Shown: positions 34,902 through 43,873, counted from the stretch's first letter. The stretch is 64,000 bases of DNA from Cellulosilyticum lentocellum DSM 5427 (GCF_000178835.2 NC_015275.1:3493001-3557000), one strand, 5' to 3'. Numbers and translations are program-made. The notes: a model not told the origin generated them from the letters alone.

Positions 34902-35042
34902 CTAATGATTGCAGTGTCCACTGCAACCTTTACAACTTTGACCGCAGCCACACGCCTTGCCATTCTTTCTATCTTTAATAATGCTCCTAATAGCTATTCC
35001 CATAATGACTACAACTATACTGCCCACTATAAAAGTTCCCAT
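34902..35042 (-). CDS. FeoB-associated Cys-rich membrane protein
   Basis: 46 residues. One N-terminal helix (GTFIVGSIVVVIMGIAI) is followed by basic residues (RSIIKDRKNGK) and a Cys-rich tail ACGCGQSCKGCSGHCNH with five Cys and two His. This is the pattern of the small FeoB-associated protein family, placed as usual directly after feoB, 46 bases downstream. Probably binds iron at the FeoB pore exit; role not proven. Confidence 0.92.
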   Translation of the reverse strand: MGTFIVGSIVVVIMGIAIRSIIKDRKNGKACGCGQSCKGCSGHCNH

Positions 35043-35088
35043 ATGCACACATCCCTTCTTGTTTAAATCATAAACCTTGCTATATACA

Positions 35089-37260
35089 TTATAAGCCTTT
35101 TAAATCATTTGTTTGTATGCTATTCGTTACTTTACTGTAAGGTTTAACTATTAGATAAATCACCATGAGTATTACCGCAATAGCCACTACTGTACCTAAA
35201 CCAAATGCGCCTGTGGTGATGAGCTGACCAATTTGGAAAATACATAATGATGCCAGATAAGCAAGGCCAGTTTGATAACCTATTGCAAACCAGAACCACT
35301 TTTTATTATTCATTTCTCGTTTGATGGCTCCCATAGCCGCAAAACAAGGTGCACAAAGTAAATTAAACACTAAGAAAGAATAAGCTGCAAGTGCTGGCAT
35401 TTGGCCTGCAAGGGTGCTCCAAATTTCTGTTCCATCTTCTGCTACTTCTGAGAAACCATATAATACTCCGAAGGTACCTACTACATTTTCTTTGGCTACT
35501 AAACCTGTAAGTGCTGCTACTGATGACTTCCAGTCTCCCCAACCTAAAGGAGCAAAAATAGGGGCTAATAGCTTGCCGAAATCTGCTAAAAAGCCATCTT
35601 GCAAATCTTCTACCATGATTAGTTTACCATCTACCAATCCAAAGTTAGAAGTAAACCATACAATGACTGTCGATAATAAAATAATAGTTCCTGCTTTTTT
35701 AATAAAGGACCAACCACGTTCCCACATACTTCTTAAGATATTACCGACTGTTGGCCAGTGATATGCTGGAAGTTCCATAACAAAAGGAGCTGGGTCCCCT
35801 GCAAACATTTTTGTTTTCTTTAAAATAATACCCGAAATAACAATAGCTGCTATGCCTACAAAATAAGCACTTGGTGCCACCCACCATGCGCCATTAAATA
35901 ACGCACCTGCTATAAGTGCAATAATAGGAAGCTTTGCACCACATGGAATAAAAGTCGTTGTCATGATTGTCATTTTTCTATCACGATCATTTTCAATGGT
36001 ACGTGATGCCATGATTCCTGGTACACCACAGCCGCTACCTATTAACATAGGAATAAAGGATTTACCTGATAAACCGAACTTTCTAAAGATCCTATCCATA
36101 ATAAAAGCGACTCTTGCCATATAACCACAAGCCTCAAGGAAGGCAAGGAATATAAATAAAATAAGCATTTGTGGTACGAAGCCTAAAACAGCACCTACAC
36201 CACCAACTATACCATCTAAGACTAATCCTTTTAACCAGTCTGCACAGCCTATAGCATTTAAGCCGGCTTCAATAATAACTGGAATACCTGGGATAGTCAT
36301 ACCAAAAAGCTGCCATCCTTCACCAAATACACCATCATTGGCCCAATCAGTGGCTATAGTTCCCACTGTGGTTACAGAAATATAGTAAACGATAAACATA
36401 ACTACTGCAAAGATAGGAAGTGCTAGAAATCTATTGGTTACAATGCGGTCAATGCGATCTGATACACTCAGTTGATCTCTATTCTTTTTAACGTAGCACT
36501 TACTAATCATAGAGGTAATATAGAGGTATCTTTCATTGGTAATAATACTTTCTGTATCATCATCCATTGACTCTTCTAGCCCATTAATCTCTACAGATAC
36601 ATCTGGTACTTTATTCATTAAACTATTTATTTTTTCATCGCGTTCTAAAAGTTTAATAGCAAAAAATCGTCTTTGATTTTCTTTTACATCATCTGCTATT
36701 TTACTTTCAATATGGGTAAGTACATTTTCTACCTCCGCAGAAAATTCATGGACTCTTTGAACTGCTTTTTTACCTTTTGCTAGCTGAACTGCTTTTTCAG
36801 CAGCTTCACTAATCCCCTTACCCTTTAAAGCCGAAATCTCTACAACTGGACATCCTAATTTTTGACTAAGCTTATCTATATGTATGAGATCGCCATTTTT
36901 ACTGACTATATCCATCATATTGACAGCCATAACTACCGGTATACCAAGTTCAATAAGTTGGGTAGAAAGGTATAAATTTCTTTCTAAATTTGTTCCATCT
37001 ACAATGTTTAAAATTACATCTGGCGTTTCATTAATGAGGTAATTTCTAGCTACCACCTCTTCTAAAGTATATGGCGATAAAGAATATATACCTGGTAAGT
37101 CAATGATAATGACATCTTCATGCCCTTTAAGCTTACCTTCCTTTTTTTCTACTGTTACGCCAGGCCAGTTTCCTACAAATTGGTTTGAGCCGGTTAAAGC
37201 ATTGAACAATGTTGTTTTACCACAGTTTGGATTACCGGCAAGTGCTATTTTAATTGACAT
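35089..37260 (-). CDS. feoB: Ferrous iron transport GTPase FeoB
   Basis: 723 residues. G-protein domain: G1 GNPNCGKTTLFN (residues 8-19), G3 DLPGIYSL, G4-like VMAVNMMD. A helical spacer runs to about 265, then the membrane part has two Gate repeats (GSGCGVPGIMASR, and CAPCFAAMGAIKREM near the C terminus) with conserved Cys. Imports Fe(II) across the membrane. Length normal. Preceded by two FeoA genes and followed by the Cys-rich peptide and DUF3793, all on one transcript from the promoter at 37799-37827. Confidence 0.97.
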   Translation of the reverse strand: MSIKIALAGNPNCGKTTLFNALTGSNQFVGNWPGVTVEKKEGKLKGHEDVIIIDLPGIYSLSPYTLEEVVARNYLINETPDVILNIVDGTNLERNLYLSTQLIELGIPVVMAVNMMDIVSKNGDLIHIDKLSQKLGCPVVEISALKGKGISEAAEKAVQLAKGKKAVQRVHEFSAEVENVLTHIESKIADDVKENQRRFFAIKLLERDEKINSLMNKVPDVSVEINGLEESMDDDTESIITNERYLYITSMISKCYVKKNRDQLSVSDRIDRIVTNRFLALPIFAVVMFIVYYISVTTVGTIATDWANDGVFGEGWQLFGMTIPGIPVIIEAGLNAIGCADWLKGLVLDGIVGGVGAVLGFVPQMLILFIFLAFLEACGYMARVAFIMDRIFRKFGLSGKSFIPMLIGSGCGVPGIMASRTIENDRDRKMTIMTTTFIPCGAKLPIIALIAGALFNGAWWVAPSAYFVGIAAIVISGIILKKTKMFAGDPAPFVMELPAYHWPTVGNILRSMWERGWSFIKKAGTIILLSTVIVWFTSNFGLVDGKLIMVEDLQDGFLADFGKLLAPIFAPLGWGDWKSSVAALTGLVAKENVVGTFGVLYGFSEVAEDGTEIWSTLAGQMPALAAYSFLVFNLLCAPCFAAMGAIKREMNNKKWFWFAIGYQTGLAYLASLCIFQIGQLITTGAFGLGTVVAIAVILMVIYLIVKPYSKVTNSIQTNDLKGL

Positions 37261-37289
37261 TTGATTACTCCCTTCTACCTCTGCTATCT

Positions 37290-37511
37290 TTATTCAACTT
37301 CTATCATTTCAGCATCTGCTTTTCTAAGAGACAGTTCATAGCCCCTAACTGTTACTTCAATAGGATCACCTAGAGGTGCTACTTTTCTCACATAAACCTC
37401 TGTTCCTTTAGTAAGTCCCATATCCATCAAACGTCTTTTGACAGCTCCCATACCATGAAGCTTAACTACCTTAATGGTTTCACCACATTTCATTTCTTTT
37501 AGCGTTTTCAT
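37290..37511 (-). CDS. feoA: FeoA domain protein (second)
   Basis: 73 residues forming one SH3-like FeoA domain: TLKEMKCGETIKVVKLHG, RLMDMGLTKGTEVYVRKVAPLGDPIEVTVRGYELSLRKADA. FeoA supports or regulates FeoB. Lies 29 bases before feoB. It is the more canonical of the two FeoA copies. Confidence 0.95.
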   Translation of the reverse strand: MKTLKEMKCGETIKVVKLHGMGAVKRRLMDMGLTKGTEVYVRKVAPLGDPIEVTVRGYELSLRKADAEMIEVE

Positions 37512-37523
37512 AGTACGTCCTTT

Positions 37524-37733
37524 CTATATTAAAATTTTACTAGCCATTTCTTTATTAAGAGCTACTCTTGATTCTTTAATATTGACAATCACATTGCCAT
37601 CTAATTTGGAGATTACTGTTACCTTACCTCCCATAACAAAGCCTAAACTTTCTAAAAATCTCCTTACTTCTTCTTTACCGCCAACTTTCTTAATCAAGTT
37701 GCTTTCTCCGATACCTGCCATTGTTAAAGGCAT
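37524..37733 (-). CDS. feoA: FeoA domain protein (first)
   Basis: 69 residues: MPLTMAGIGESNLIKKVGG, EEVRRFLESLGFVMGGKVTVISKLDGNVIVNIKESRVALNKEMA. A divergent FeoA domain; tandem FeoA genes ahead of feoB are common in Clostridia. First gene of the operon, about 65 bases from the promoter and just downstream of a Fur-like box. Confidence 0.93.
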   Translation of the reverse strand: MPLTMAGIGESNLIKKVGGKEEVRRFLESLGFVMGGKVTVISKLDGNVIVNIKESRVALNKEMASKILI

Positions 37734-37769
37734 ATCATCACCCTCTTTATTTTGATAAAAATTATATCT

Positions 37770-37784
37770 TGATAATAATTTTCA
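37770..37784. promoter_or_regulatory. Fur-like box in the feo leader
   Basis: Minus strand TGAAAATTATTATCA, one mismatch from the 7-1-7 Fur motif TGATAATNATTATCA. It lies about 15-30 bases after the -10, at the transcription start region. Confidence 0.7.
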
Positions 37785-37798
37785 TTTTTCTTAAATTT

Positions 37799-37827
37799 AG
37801 TATATTCTAGTTGAGATTTATTGTCAA
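37799..37827 (-). promoter_or_regulatory. Sigma-A promoter of the feo operon
   Basis: TTGACA, exactly 17 bases, TATACT on the minus strand; a near-consensus promoter that would need a repressor, which fits the flanking Fur-like boxes. Confidence 0.85.
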
Positions 37828-37835
37828 TATCTAAT

Positions 37836-37850
37836 TGATATCTATTATCA
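37836..37850. promoter_or_regulatory. Second Fur-like box upstream of the feo -35
   Basis: TGATATCTATTATCA (7-1-7, two mismatches from symmetry), 8 bases upstream of the -35. With the box at 37770 it brackets the promoter. Confidence 0.6.
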
Positions 37851-37931
37851 AAACTTGACTATTTGAACTATGCTTAATTTATTAATTATTTCCTCATTAT
37901 TAACCTGACAACCTATTTTAGAGAATCAAAA

Positions 37932-37962
37932 GAGAGTGTGTTATCTAGTTAAACACACTCTC
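37932..37962. terminator. Terminator of the ABC/two-component cluster
   Basis: Eleven-base perfect arms GAGAGTGTGTT / AACACACTCTC, 9-base loop. A T run follows on both strands (CTTTTTG plus, TTTTGA minus). It lies about 80 bases past the last permease gene. Confidence 0.8.
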
Positions 37963-38043
37963 CTTTTTGTTTAGAACCTATTCGCAGTAATTCCTCGCTT
38001 ACAATTATCATTTTCCCTTATAACTTAATACTTCTTTTCTCTT

Positions 38044-38781
38044 TTAAATCTGGTCACTATTCATTTTCTTTTTAAAAATGATGATCGCAACAGCCATAAT
38101 AACGACTGCATAACCAATCACCCACCACAGATGGGGCATGATCTCACTATAGTTACCTGTTAGAGCGGCTCTTCCCGCCTCTACAGCATGAGCAAAAGGC
38201 ATGGCATAAGCAACTGTTTTAAACCAACCGCCTACCAAGCTTAAATCAAACCAAGTTCCACTAAGCCAAGCACTTAAGTTGGTTAAGAGTGCCCCACATA
38301 CAGCACCCACCTGTTTATCATTAAATAAAGTACCTGCTAAAAGGCCAAATCCTATAAATAAAACAGATGTTGGTAACATAACAAGGAGTGCTAAAACGAC
38401 ATTCATACTAATCTCCAACCCCAGAAAAAATGCAGCTATAAAGCAAATTAAGCTTTGCATAATCGCAATAGGTAATAGCGGCAAAGTATAGCCAAGAATA
38501 TAATCAGATGCTGTAAGTGGAGTAGTAAAAAGTCTCATTAAAAAAGACGTCCCTCTATCTTTGGCAATAAGCATACCCGAAAAAAGTGAGATAAAAGAAA
38601 GACCAAATACAGCAATGCCTGGAATAAGCTTATGAATTACAAATAAATCTACTGGAATGTTAGCTTGAATGGCTGATAAAAGAAACAACAACACAAGTGG
38701 AAAGCCAAGTCCAAACATCAAATTTAAACGATCTCTTAAAATTTCTTTTCTATTTCGTGATGTAAAAGCAAATACTCTCAT
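38044..38781 (-). CDS. ABC-2 type exporter permease
   Basis: 245 residues from MRVFAFTSRNRKEIL; the ATG overlaps the ATPase stop as ATGA, with GAGGGGGG upstream. A longer reading of 71 extra codons is only the shifted frame of the ATPase gene. Six helices: LMFGLGFPLVLLFLL, LIPGIAVFGLSFISLFSGMLIAKDRGTSFLMRLFTTPL, typical of drug/lipid exporter permeases. Partner of the ATPase at 38778. Substrate unknown. Confidence 0.9.
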   Translation of the reverse strand: MRVFAFTSRNRKEILRDRLNLMFGLGFPLVLLFLLSAIQANIPVDLFVIHKLIPGIAVFGLSFISLFSGMLIAKDRGTSFLMRLFTTPLTASDYILGYTLPLLPIAIMQSLICFIAAFFLGLEISMNVVLALLVMLPTSVLFIGFGLLAGTLFNDKQVGAVCGALLTNLSAWLSGTWFDLSLVGGWFKTVAYAMPFAHAVEAGRAALTGNYSEIMPHLWWVIGYAVVIMAVAIIIFKKKMNSDQI

Positions 38782-39512
38782 TGTTTTCCCCCCTCTATAG
38801 TTGCAATGGATACAAAGGCTTCTTCCAAACTCTTTGTATGTGTTTGTTCCTTTAAAGTCTCCACTGTTCCTATGGCTCTCATTTTTCCATTTGCCATAAT
38901 GCCTACACGATCTGAGAGTGCTTCTACCTCTTCCATATAATGAGTGGTTAAAATAATCGTAATTTTCCCCTTTAGATGTTGAATGACACTCCAAAGTTCT
39001 CTTCTTGATAAAACATCTAACCCCAATGTAGGCTCATCTAAAAATAATATTTTCGGTTCTGAAATAAGTGCCATGGCAATACTCAGTCTTCTTTGAATGC
39101 CTCCAGATAAAGTCTTCGCTTTATCATTTGTCACTTCCTCTAATCTAAAAATGCGTAGCATCTCATCAACTTTTTGGGTACTCTCTATTTTGTTGCATCC
39201 ATAGATTTTTGCCATAAGCTCTAAATTTTCTTTGACTGATAAATTAGGTGCCACTGCTGTTTCCTGTGGTGAAACATTGATTTTCTCTTTTACCGCATAC
39301 TGACTTTTAACAATGCTATCACCAAGTAATGTAGCATCTCCTTCTGTAGGCTTTATAAGACAAGAAAGCATTTTGATAGCGGTTGTTTTCCCCGCGCCAT
39401 TCACCCCTAATAAAGTAAAAAGTTCTCCTTGATTCACTGATAAATTTAGTCCATCAACAGCTGTTTTCTTCCCATATTTCTTAGTCAAACTCTTTGTTTG
39501 AATCGCAATCAT
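38778..39512 (-). CDS. ABC exporter ATP-binding protein
   Basis: 244 residues: Walker A GVNGAGKTTAIKM, Q-loop VSPQETAVAPNLSVKENL, signature LSGGIQRRLSIAMAL, Walker B ILFLDEPTLGLD, switch TTHYMEEVEALSD. Belongs to the DrrA/NatA-like export class. Coupled by 4-base overlap to its permease and preceded by the histidine kinase gene 21 bases away. Confidence 0.94.
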   Translation of the reverse strand: MIAIQTKSLTKKYGKKTAVDGLNLSVNQGELFTLLGVNGAGKTTAIKMLSCLIKPTEGDATLLGDSIVKSQYAVKEKINVSPQETAVAPNLSVKENLELMAKIYGCNKIESTQKVDEMLRIFRLEEVTNDKAKTLSGGIQRRLSIAMALISEPKILFLDEPTLGLDVLSRRELWSVIQHLKGKITIILTTHYMEEVEALSDRVGIMANGKMRAIGTVETLKEQTHTKSLEEAFVSIATIEGGKQ

Positions 39513-39533
39513 TATAATCCCTCCCTAAGCTTC

Positions 39534-40424
39534 TTATTGCGCTAATGGTAATGTCACCTTAATTTCAAGTAAATCTCCTTTTATTTCAGCAGTAACGTTC
39601 CCCTTCATTTGCTCTGCTAATAATTTGACTATAGATAAGCCAAGCCCTCCCATACGGCTTCTGGCCTCATCCCCAGAATAAAATCTTTCAAATAATCTCT
39701 GGATATCTATTTTTTCCGGTTCCCTAACGGGATTGATGAAACGAAGTATTCCTTCTTTATTACTTAAAACCTCTACTTTTATAGTTCCTTCTGAATGCTC
39801 TACACTATTGCGAATAAGATTTTGCACAATTCTAGTTACCATTTCTTCATCTGCTTCTACATAAACAGGTGCTGTTTCCTCAAACTCAAGAGGCTTATTC
39901 GCTTCTTCAAAACTTGTGATAGAAGCAATTAAACAATCGGTTACTAGCCCCGTTAAATTGATACGCTTTAATTTTATTTCTGGCTGTGTATTTAAAAGAT
40001 AAGCATATTCGAAAAAGTGATCTATCAAACCTTTTAGTTCTTCACTATGTTTTCTGGCAACTGCTAACCTTTTTCTTTGTTCTTCGCTGAGTTCTCCTTT
40101 TTCAAGAAGCTGCTGATAGCCTTGAATGGCCGTAAGAGGTGTTCTTAGATCATGAGAAATATTAGCAATCATTTCTTTAAATTGCTTTTCTTCTTGCATG
40201 CTTTTTAAACGTAAGTTTTCTTCTGCCTTTAGGCACTTATTAATGCAAATCACCAATTGATTTAAGTTTTTACTGACTAGCTGCACGCTTATATTTTGAC
40301 GTGTATGCGCCTTTAGTCTTCTTTCTAGCTGCTCACTCATACTTCTAATCTGCATTTCTATTACTCCAATATAACCTAGCAGCAAGATGATGATTGTTAT
40401 TAATATTCCTATCAAATAAGCCAT
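39534..40424 (-). CDS. Membrane sensor histidine kinase
   Basis: 296 residues from the Met after GGAGGAACAT. One N-terminal helix (about 3-22) with almost no extracellular part, a coiled linker, then HisKA with the H-box MIANISHDLRTPLTAIQGYQ and HATPase (NLIRNSVEHSEG, GGLGLSIVKLLAEQM). An intramembrane-sensing kinase of this build usually detects envelope stress or cell-wall antibiotics through its partner transporter. Encoded between two ABC modules; partner regulator at 42292. Confidence 0.92.
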   Translation of the reverse strand: MAYLIGILITIIILLLGYIGVIEMQIRSMSEQLERRLKAHTRQNISVQLVSKNLNQLVICINKCLKAEENLRLKSMQEEKQFKEMIANISHDLRTPLTAIQGYQQLLEKGELSEEQRKRLAVARKHSEELKGLIDHFFEYAYLLNTQPEIKLKRINLTGLVTDCLIASITSFEEANKPLEFEETAPVYVEADEEMVTRIVQNLIRNSVEHSEGTIKVEVLSNKEGILRFINPVREPEKIDIQRLFERFYSGDEARSRMGGLGLSIVKLLAEQMKGNVTAEIKGDLLEIKVTLPLAQ

Positions 40425-40453
40425 ATGTTCCTCCATCCTTTTCCCAAGCTTCC

Positions 40454-41251
40454 TTACTTAACCTCAACTCTTTTAAAAATTTTGCAGCTTATGACACCCA
40501 TAATAAAAATAAATATCAAATTAACTATGATAGCTTTTATTAACACCGCAATATTCGTCTCCAAGCCTAAAATCATATAAATTCTAGAATAAGGTGTGTA
40601 ACCCAGTAAAATTGAAAAAATAGGAAGTTCTCCTAATAGGCCCACAACAATATCTATTAATCCACATCCTACAAAACCTCCAATCATAACAAATATCTGC
40701 TTTTTAATAATCAAAGCAAACGGAATACATATACTTAATCTCGCTACATATACCACTACAGTTGCTATATAAATAATGACTAATTTTCCTATTTGTACAC
40801 CACTTATTGCTTGCCCATTAGCATCTGCTAGGCATTTGAGAAAAGTAGACACAACAATCTTGTCCGGCAAAGATACACCTATTATCATTGCTACTAAAGT
40901 AGTCAATAAGTAGGGTAATAATAAAATGGCTATCATGAGTCCAAAAGTAATGAATTTACTTCTCACAATCGTACTTCTTCCTACTCCTGCTGAAATCACA
41001 TGATGCATGCTTTTATCTTCGAAATCTTGACATATAACAACTCCTGCCATCAATGAACCAAAAAGGGAAATCATCATGATTTCTGTTAATCCCGAAAGAT
41101 CTCCACTTATTGCTTCACTTATAAAACCCTTGGAAATCCCATAGCTCATTATAGTTAAGGAAGCTGCACTTATCATGCAAGAGAGTATACTTACTTTAAC
41201 TGCTATTAATTTACGAAGCTTAAATAAATCCGCTGCAATTAAATTAAACAC
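40454..41251 (-). CDS. ABC-2 permease (bacitracin/lantibiotic immunity type)
   Basis: 265 residues with six helices and a GTG start that overlaps the ATPase stop by 8 bases (AAGGGGGG upstream). The pattern, including MFNLIAADLFKLRKL at the start and a mid-protein QDFEDKSMHHVISAGVGRSTIVRSKF loop, is seen in BcrB/LanE-like permeases. Partner of the ATPase at 41244. Confidence 0.87.
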   Translation of the reverse strand: MFNLIAADLFKLRKLIAVKVSILSCMISAASLTIMSYGISKGFISEAISGDLSGLTEIMMISLFGSLMAGVVICQDFEDKSMHHVISAGVGRSTIVRSKFITFGLMIAILLLPYLLTTLVAMIIGVSLPDKIVVSTFLKCLADANGQAISGVQIGKLVIIYIATVVVYVARLSICIPFALIIKKQIFVMIGGFVGCGLIDIVVGLLGELPIFSILLGYTPYSRIYMILGLETNIAVLIKAIIVNLIFIFIMGVISCKIFKRVEVK

Positions 41252-42167
41252 CTTGTTCCCCCCTTATAACAGATAAAAAGTAACTTTCTAATGTATCTCC
41301 ACTTAAAGCAAAATGAGTAGGTAAGATGTTATTTTCAAAAAGGGTTCTCATTACCTTCTCTCTTTGATCTAAATAATCATAAAGCTTAACACTTCTATCA
41401 GGCATTACTTTGAATCTTGTAGTTCCTAGCTTCATTTCTAATACCGCTACTAGAGCTTCTACTTTCTCACACTTAATGAGTAAATGGTGCTGGCATTCTT
41501 CCTCTAGGTTCTCCTGCGTTAGTATTTTTTTAATTTCTCCTTGATCTATAATAATGTAGTCTGTACAGGTCTGATAAAGCTCCGGTAAATTATGGCTTGA
41601 GATAAGAACGGCTACATGCCTTTCCTCACTGATTTTTTTAATCAATCCACGTACTTCTACAATGCCTACTGGATCTAGACCATTAATAGGTTCATCTAAT
41701 AGGAGTAGTTCAGGATTCCCTAATAAACTGATAGCAATACCAAGCCTTTGCTTCATTCCAAGTGAAAAATTTTTAACTTTCTTTTTATGAGACTCTTTAA
41801 GCCCCACCATTTCAAGAAGTTCTTCTTCTAATTCACTTCCTGGAATTCCCCTCATGATTCGATAATATCTTAAATTCTCTCTGGCTGTCATATTACCATT
41901 TAAGCCTGACTCTTCTATTAAAATACCTATGCGCTTTAATTCTTCTTGCCTTTGCCGTTCTTCTTGGTGTCCAAATAGTTCGATAGCGCCATAAGTCTGA
42001 ATACTTAATCCTGCAATAAGCCTCATTAAAGTTGTTTTTCCCGCCCCATTTTGGCCAATTAGTCCATAGATTTTCCCTGCCTCTAAAGATAAATCTACAT
42101 TATTTAAGGCAATAAAGTTGCTATAACGTTTAGTAAGTCCATATGTTTTCAATATATATTCTCTCAT
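41244..42167 (-). CDS. ABC ATPase (BcrA/LanF-like)
   Basis: 307 residues: Walker A GQNGAGKTTLMRL, signature FSLGMKQRLGIAISL, Walker B LLLLDEPINGLD, switch ISSHNLPELYQTC, plus a C-terminal extension of about 90 residues as in BcrA-type ATPases. Bacitracin or lantibiotic self-protection and resistance are the known roles of close relatives; here inferred from the partner two-component system. Confidence 0.92.
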   Translation of the reverse strand: MREYILKTYGLTKRYSNFIALNNVDLSLEAGKIYGLIGQNGAGKTTLMRLIAGLSIQTYGAIELFGHQEERQRQEELKRIGILIEESGLNGNMTARENLRYYRIMRGIPGSELEEELLEMVGLKESHKKKVKNFSLGMKQRLGIAISLLGNPELLLLDEPINGLDPVGIVEVRGLIKKISEERHVAVLISSHNLPELYQTCTDYIIIDQGEIKKILTQENLEEECQHHLLIKCEKVEALVAVLEMKLGTTRFKVMPDRSVKLYDYLDQREKVMRTLFENNILPTHFALSGDTLESYFLSVIRGEQGV

Positions 42168-42230
42168 GGCAATTCCTTTCTGTTAGGCTATAAAAACAGT
42201 AGCTACTCTTTTATAGTTTTAGTTTAAACT

Positions 42231-42263
42231 GAAAAGGTTTAGAAAAGGTTAAGAAAAATAAGA
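42231..42263. promoter_or_regulatory. 11-bp direct repeats, candidate response-regulator binding site
   Basis: GAAAAGGTTTA, GAAAAGGTTAA and a weaker GAAAAATAAGA follow each other with an exact 11-base period. Tandem 11-bp repeats are the usual target form of OmpR-type regulators. They sit between the regulator gene and the first ATPase gene, upstream of a TATAAA on the minus strand. Confidence 0.6.
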
Positions 42264-42264
42264 A

Positions 42265-42300
42265 AGAGGTAAAGAAAAAGTTAATTCTTCTTTACCCTCT
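42265..42300 (-). terminator. Imperfect terminator after the response-regulator gene
   Basis: Arms AGAGGTAAAGAA / TTCTTTACCCTCT with one bulge overlap the regulator stop; TTCTTATTTTTC follows on the minus strand. Probably partial, separating the regulator from the ABC genes. Confidence 0.55.
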
Positions 42301-42972
42301 ATAAAGTCTATAGCCCAGTCCCCATACGGTCTCTATATATTCTGCTTCTGCATTTACTTTCTTTAGTTTGCTTCTTAAATTACTCATATGGGTTTTGACT
42401 GCATTATCATCCCCTAGATACTCTTCATTCCAAACAGCTTCGTAAATATTGGCTTTAGAAAATACCTTATTAGGATTATTAAGTAATAACTCTAACATTG
42501 AATACTCTTTAGCTGTTAATTCTACTTCTTGCCCATTTACAGTTACTCTTTTATCTTCTTTCTCTACGATTAAATCTTTATAAGACAGCACTTCTGCCTC
42601 TTTCATCTGCTTATGTGCTCTCCTTAACTGTACCGCAACTCTAGCTGCTACTTCTCCTAAATCAAATGGCTTGGTAATATAGTCATCTGCCCCTAATTTA
42701 AGTAAATCAATTTTAGTCCCTACCATATCTTTAGCTGATAAGATAATAACCGGCACATCTCCCCATGTACGAATTTCCTTTAAAATCTCATCACCACTTT
42801 TATAAGGAAGCATAATATCTAATAGAATCAAGTTAAACTCACCACTTTTAGCTAATTTCGTTCCCTCTAACCCATCAAAAGCTGAAATCACCTCATATCC
42901 CTCGCTTATTAGCGTTTCTTTTAATAATAAATTGACATCTTTATTATCTTCTATAATTAATATTTTTTCCAT
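42292..42972 (-). CDS. OmpR-family response regulator
   Basis: 226 residues from the Met after GGAGAGCTAT. Receiver domain MEKILIIEDNKDV, phospho-Asp in LILLDIMLPYKSGDE (about 52), Lys in DYITKPFDLGEV; C-terminal winged helix VELTAKEYSMLELLLNN and VKTHMSNLRSKLKK...VWGLGYRL. Partner of the kinase at 39534. Likely activates the downstream ABC genes through the 11-bp repeats at 42231. Confidence 0.94.
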   Translation of the reverse strand: MEKILIIEDNKDVNLLLKETLISEGYEVISAFDGLEGTKLAKSGEFNLILLDIMLPYKSGDEILKEIRTWGDVPVIILSAKDMVGTKIDLLKLGADDYITKPFDLGEVAARVAVQLRRAHKQMKEAEVLSYKDLIVEKEDKRVTVNGQEVELTAKEYSMLELLLNNPNKVFSKANIYEAVWNEEYLGDDNAVKTHMSNLRSKLKKVNAEAEYIETVWGLGYRLYRG

Positions 42973-43228
42973 ATAGCTCTCCAACCTCATGATAGTTATT
43001 GATTTCTTATCAAACTAAATTAATTAACTATTAATAGTATTCTATCATATATTGTCCCAAAATAAAAAGGAGTAAAGGTGGACTTATATCCATCCCTATC
43101 CCCCAAAATGATTGTAACAAAAGATCCTCCTCATTTCTTGACCTAAATAGGCAAATCTATAAGTTACTAACTGATTAAATCTTTTGTCTTCTGGTAATAC
43201 TTACCCTAAAAAAGGAGTTTAACACTTT

Positions 43229-43873
43229 ATGAGAATTCCAAAACATGTTGCCATAATTCCTGATGGTAATAGACGCTGGGCTAATGAGTCTGGTCTTGAA
43301 AAGCACCAAGGCTATGAGCATGGGTTAAATCCAGGGGTAGAGGCCCTTCGCCTTGCTAAAACTTACGGTATTGAAGAACTTACCTATTATGGTTTTACTA
43401 CTGATAATTGTAAAAGGCCACCTGTTCAGGTTAAAGCCTTTGTTGATGCCTGCATAGATGCCATTAATCTTATTAAAAATGAAGATGTTCGCTTATTAGT
43501 TGTTGGCAATACCCAGTCTCCTATGTTTCCTAGTGAGCTACTTCCTTATACCAAAGAGCGTGTTGCTTTTGGCACCGGAACCACTAAAGTTAACTTTCTT
43601 GTTAATTACGGTTGGGAATGGGACCTTGGACATATGCATACAGATACTACTAATCGTCATACCATTATGGACTGCCTTTGCTCTAAAGATATCTCTAGAA
43701 TTGACCTTATTATCCGTTGGGGTGGAAGAAATCGCTTATCAGGTTTACTTCCTGTTCAATCGGTTTATGCTGATTTTTATACCTTAGATGAAATGTGGCC
43801 TGAGTTTTCTAAAGACCAATTTTCCCGGGCAATAGAATGGTACAATAAACAAGATGTAACCCTTGGTGGCTAA
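43229..43873 (+). CDS. Undecaprenyl diphosphate synthase family (cis-prenyltransferase-like) protein
   Basis: 214 residues, shorter than typical UppS (about 240-250). N-terminal VAIIPDGNRRWANESG has the Asp and the NRRWA block that bind the allylic diphosphate; the C-terminal DLIIRWGGRNRLSGLLPVQS and EMWPEF match the region for isopentenyl diphosphate. The middle, with the helices that set chain length, is shortened. AAAGGAG lies 11 bases upstream. A single-copy gene divergent from the regulator; it stands apart from the usual frr-uppS-cdsA cluster, so it may be a paralogue making a short or unusual cis-prenyl product. Confidence 0.8.
   Translation: MRIPKHVAIIPDGNRRWANESGLEKHQGYEHGLNPGVEALRLAKTYGIEELTYYGFTTDNCKRPPVQVKAFVDACIDAINLIKNEDVRLLVVGNTQSPMFPSELLPYTKERVAFGTGTTKVNFLVNYGWEWDLGHMHTDTTNRHTIMDCLCSKDISRIDLIIRWGGRNRLSGLLPVQSVYADFYTLDEMWPEFSKDQFSRAIEWYNKQDVTLGG

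Noticed and set aside
38782-38994. 71-codon N-terminal extension of the ABC permease.
   Set aside because: It is the ATPase gene read in another frame; the ATGA overlap with a ribosome site marks the real start.
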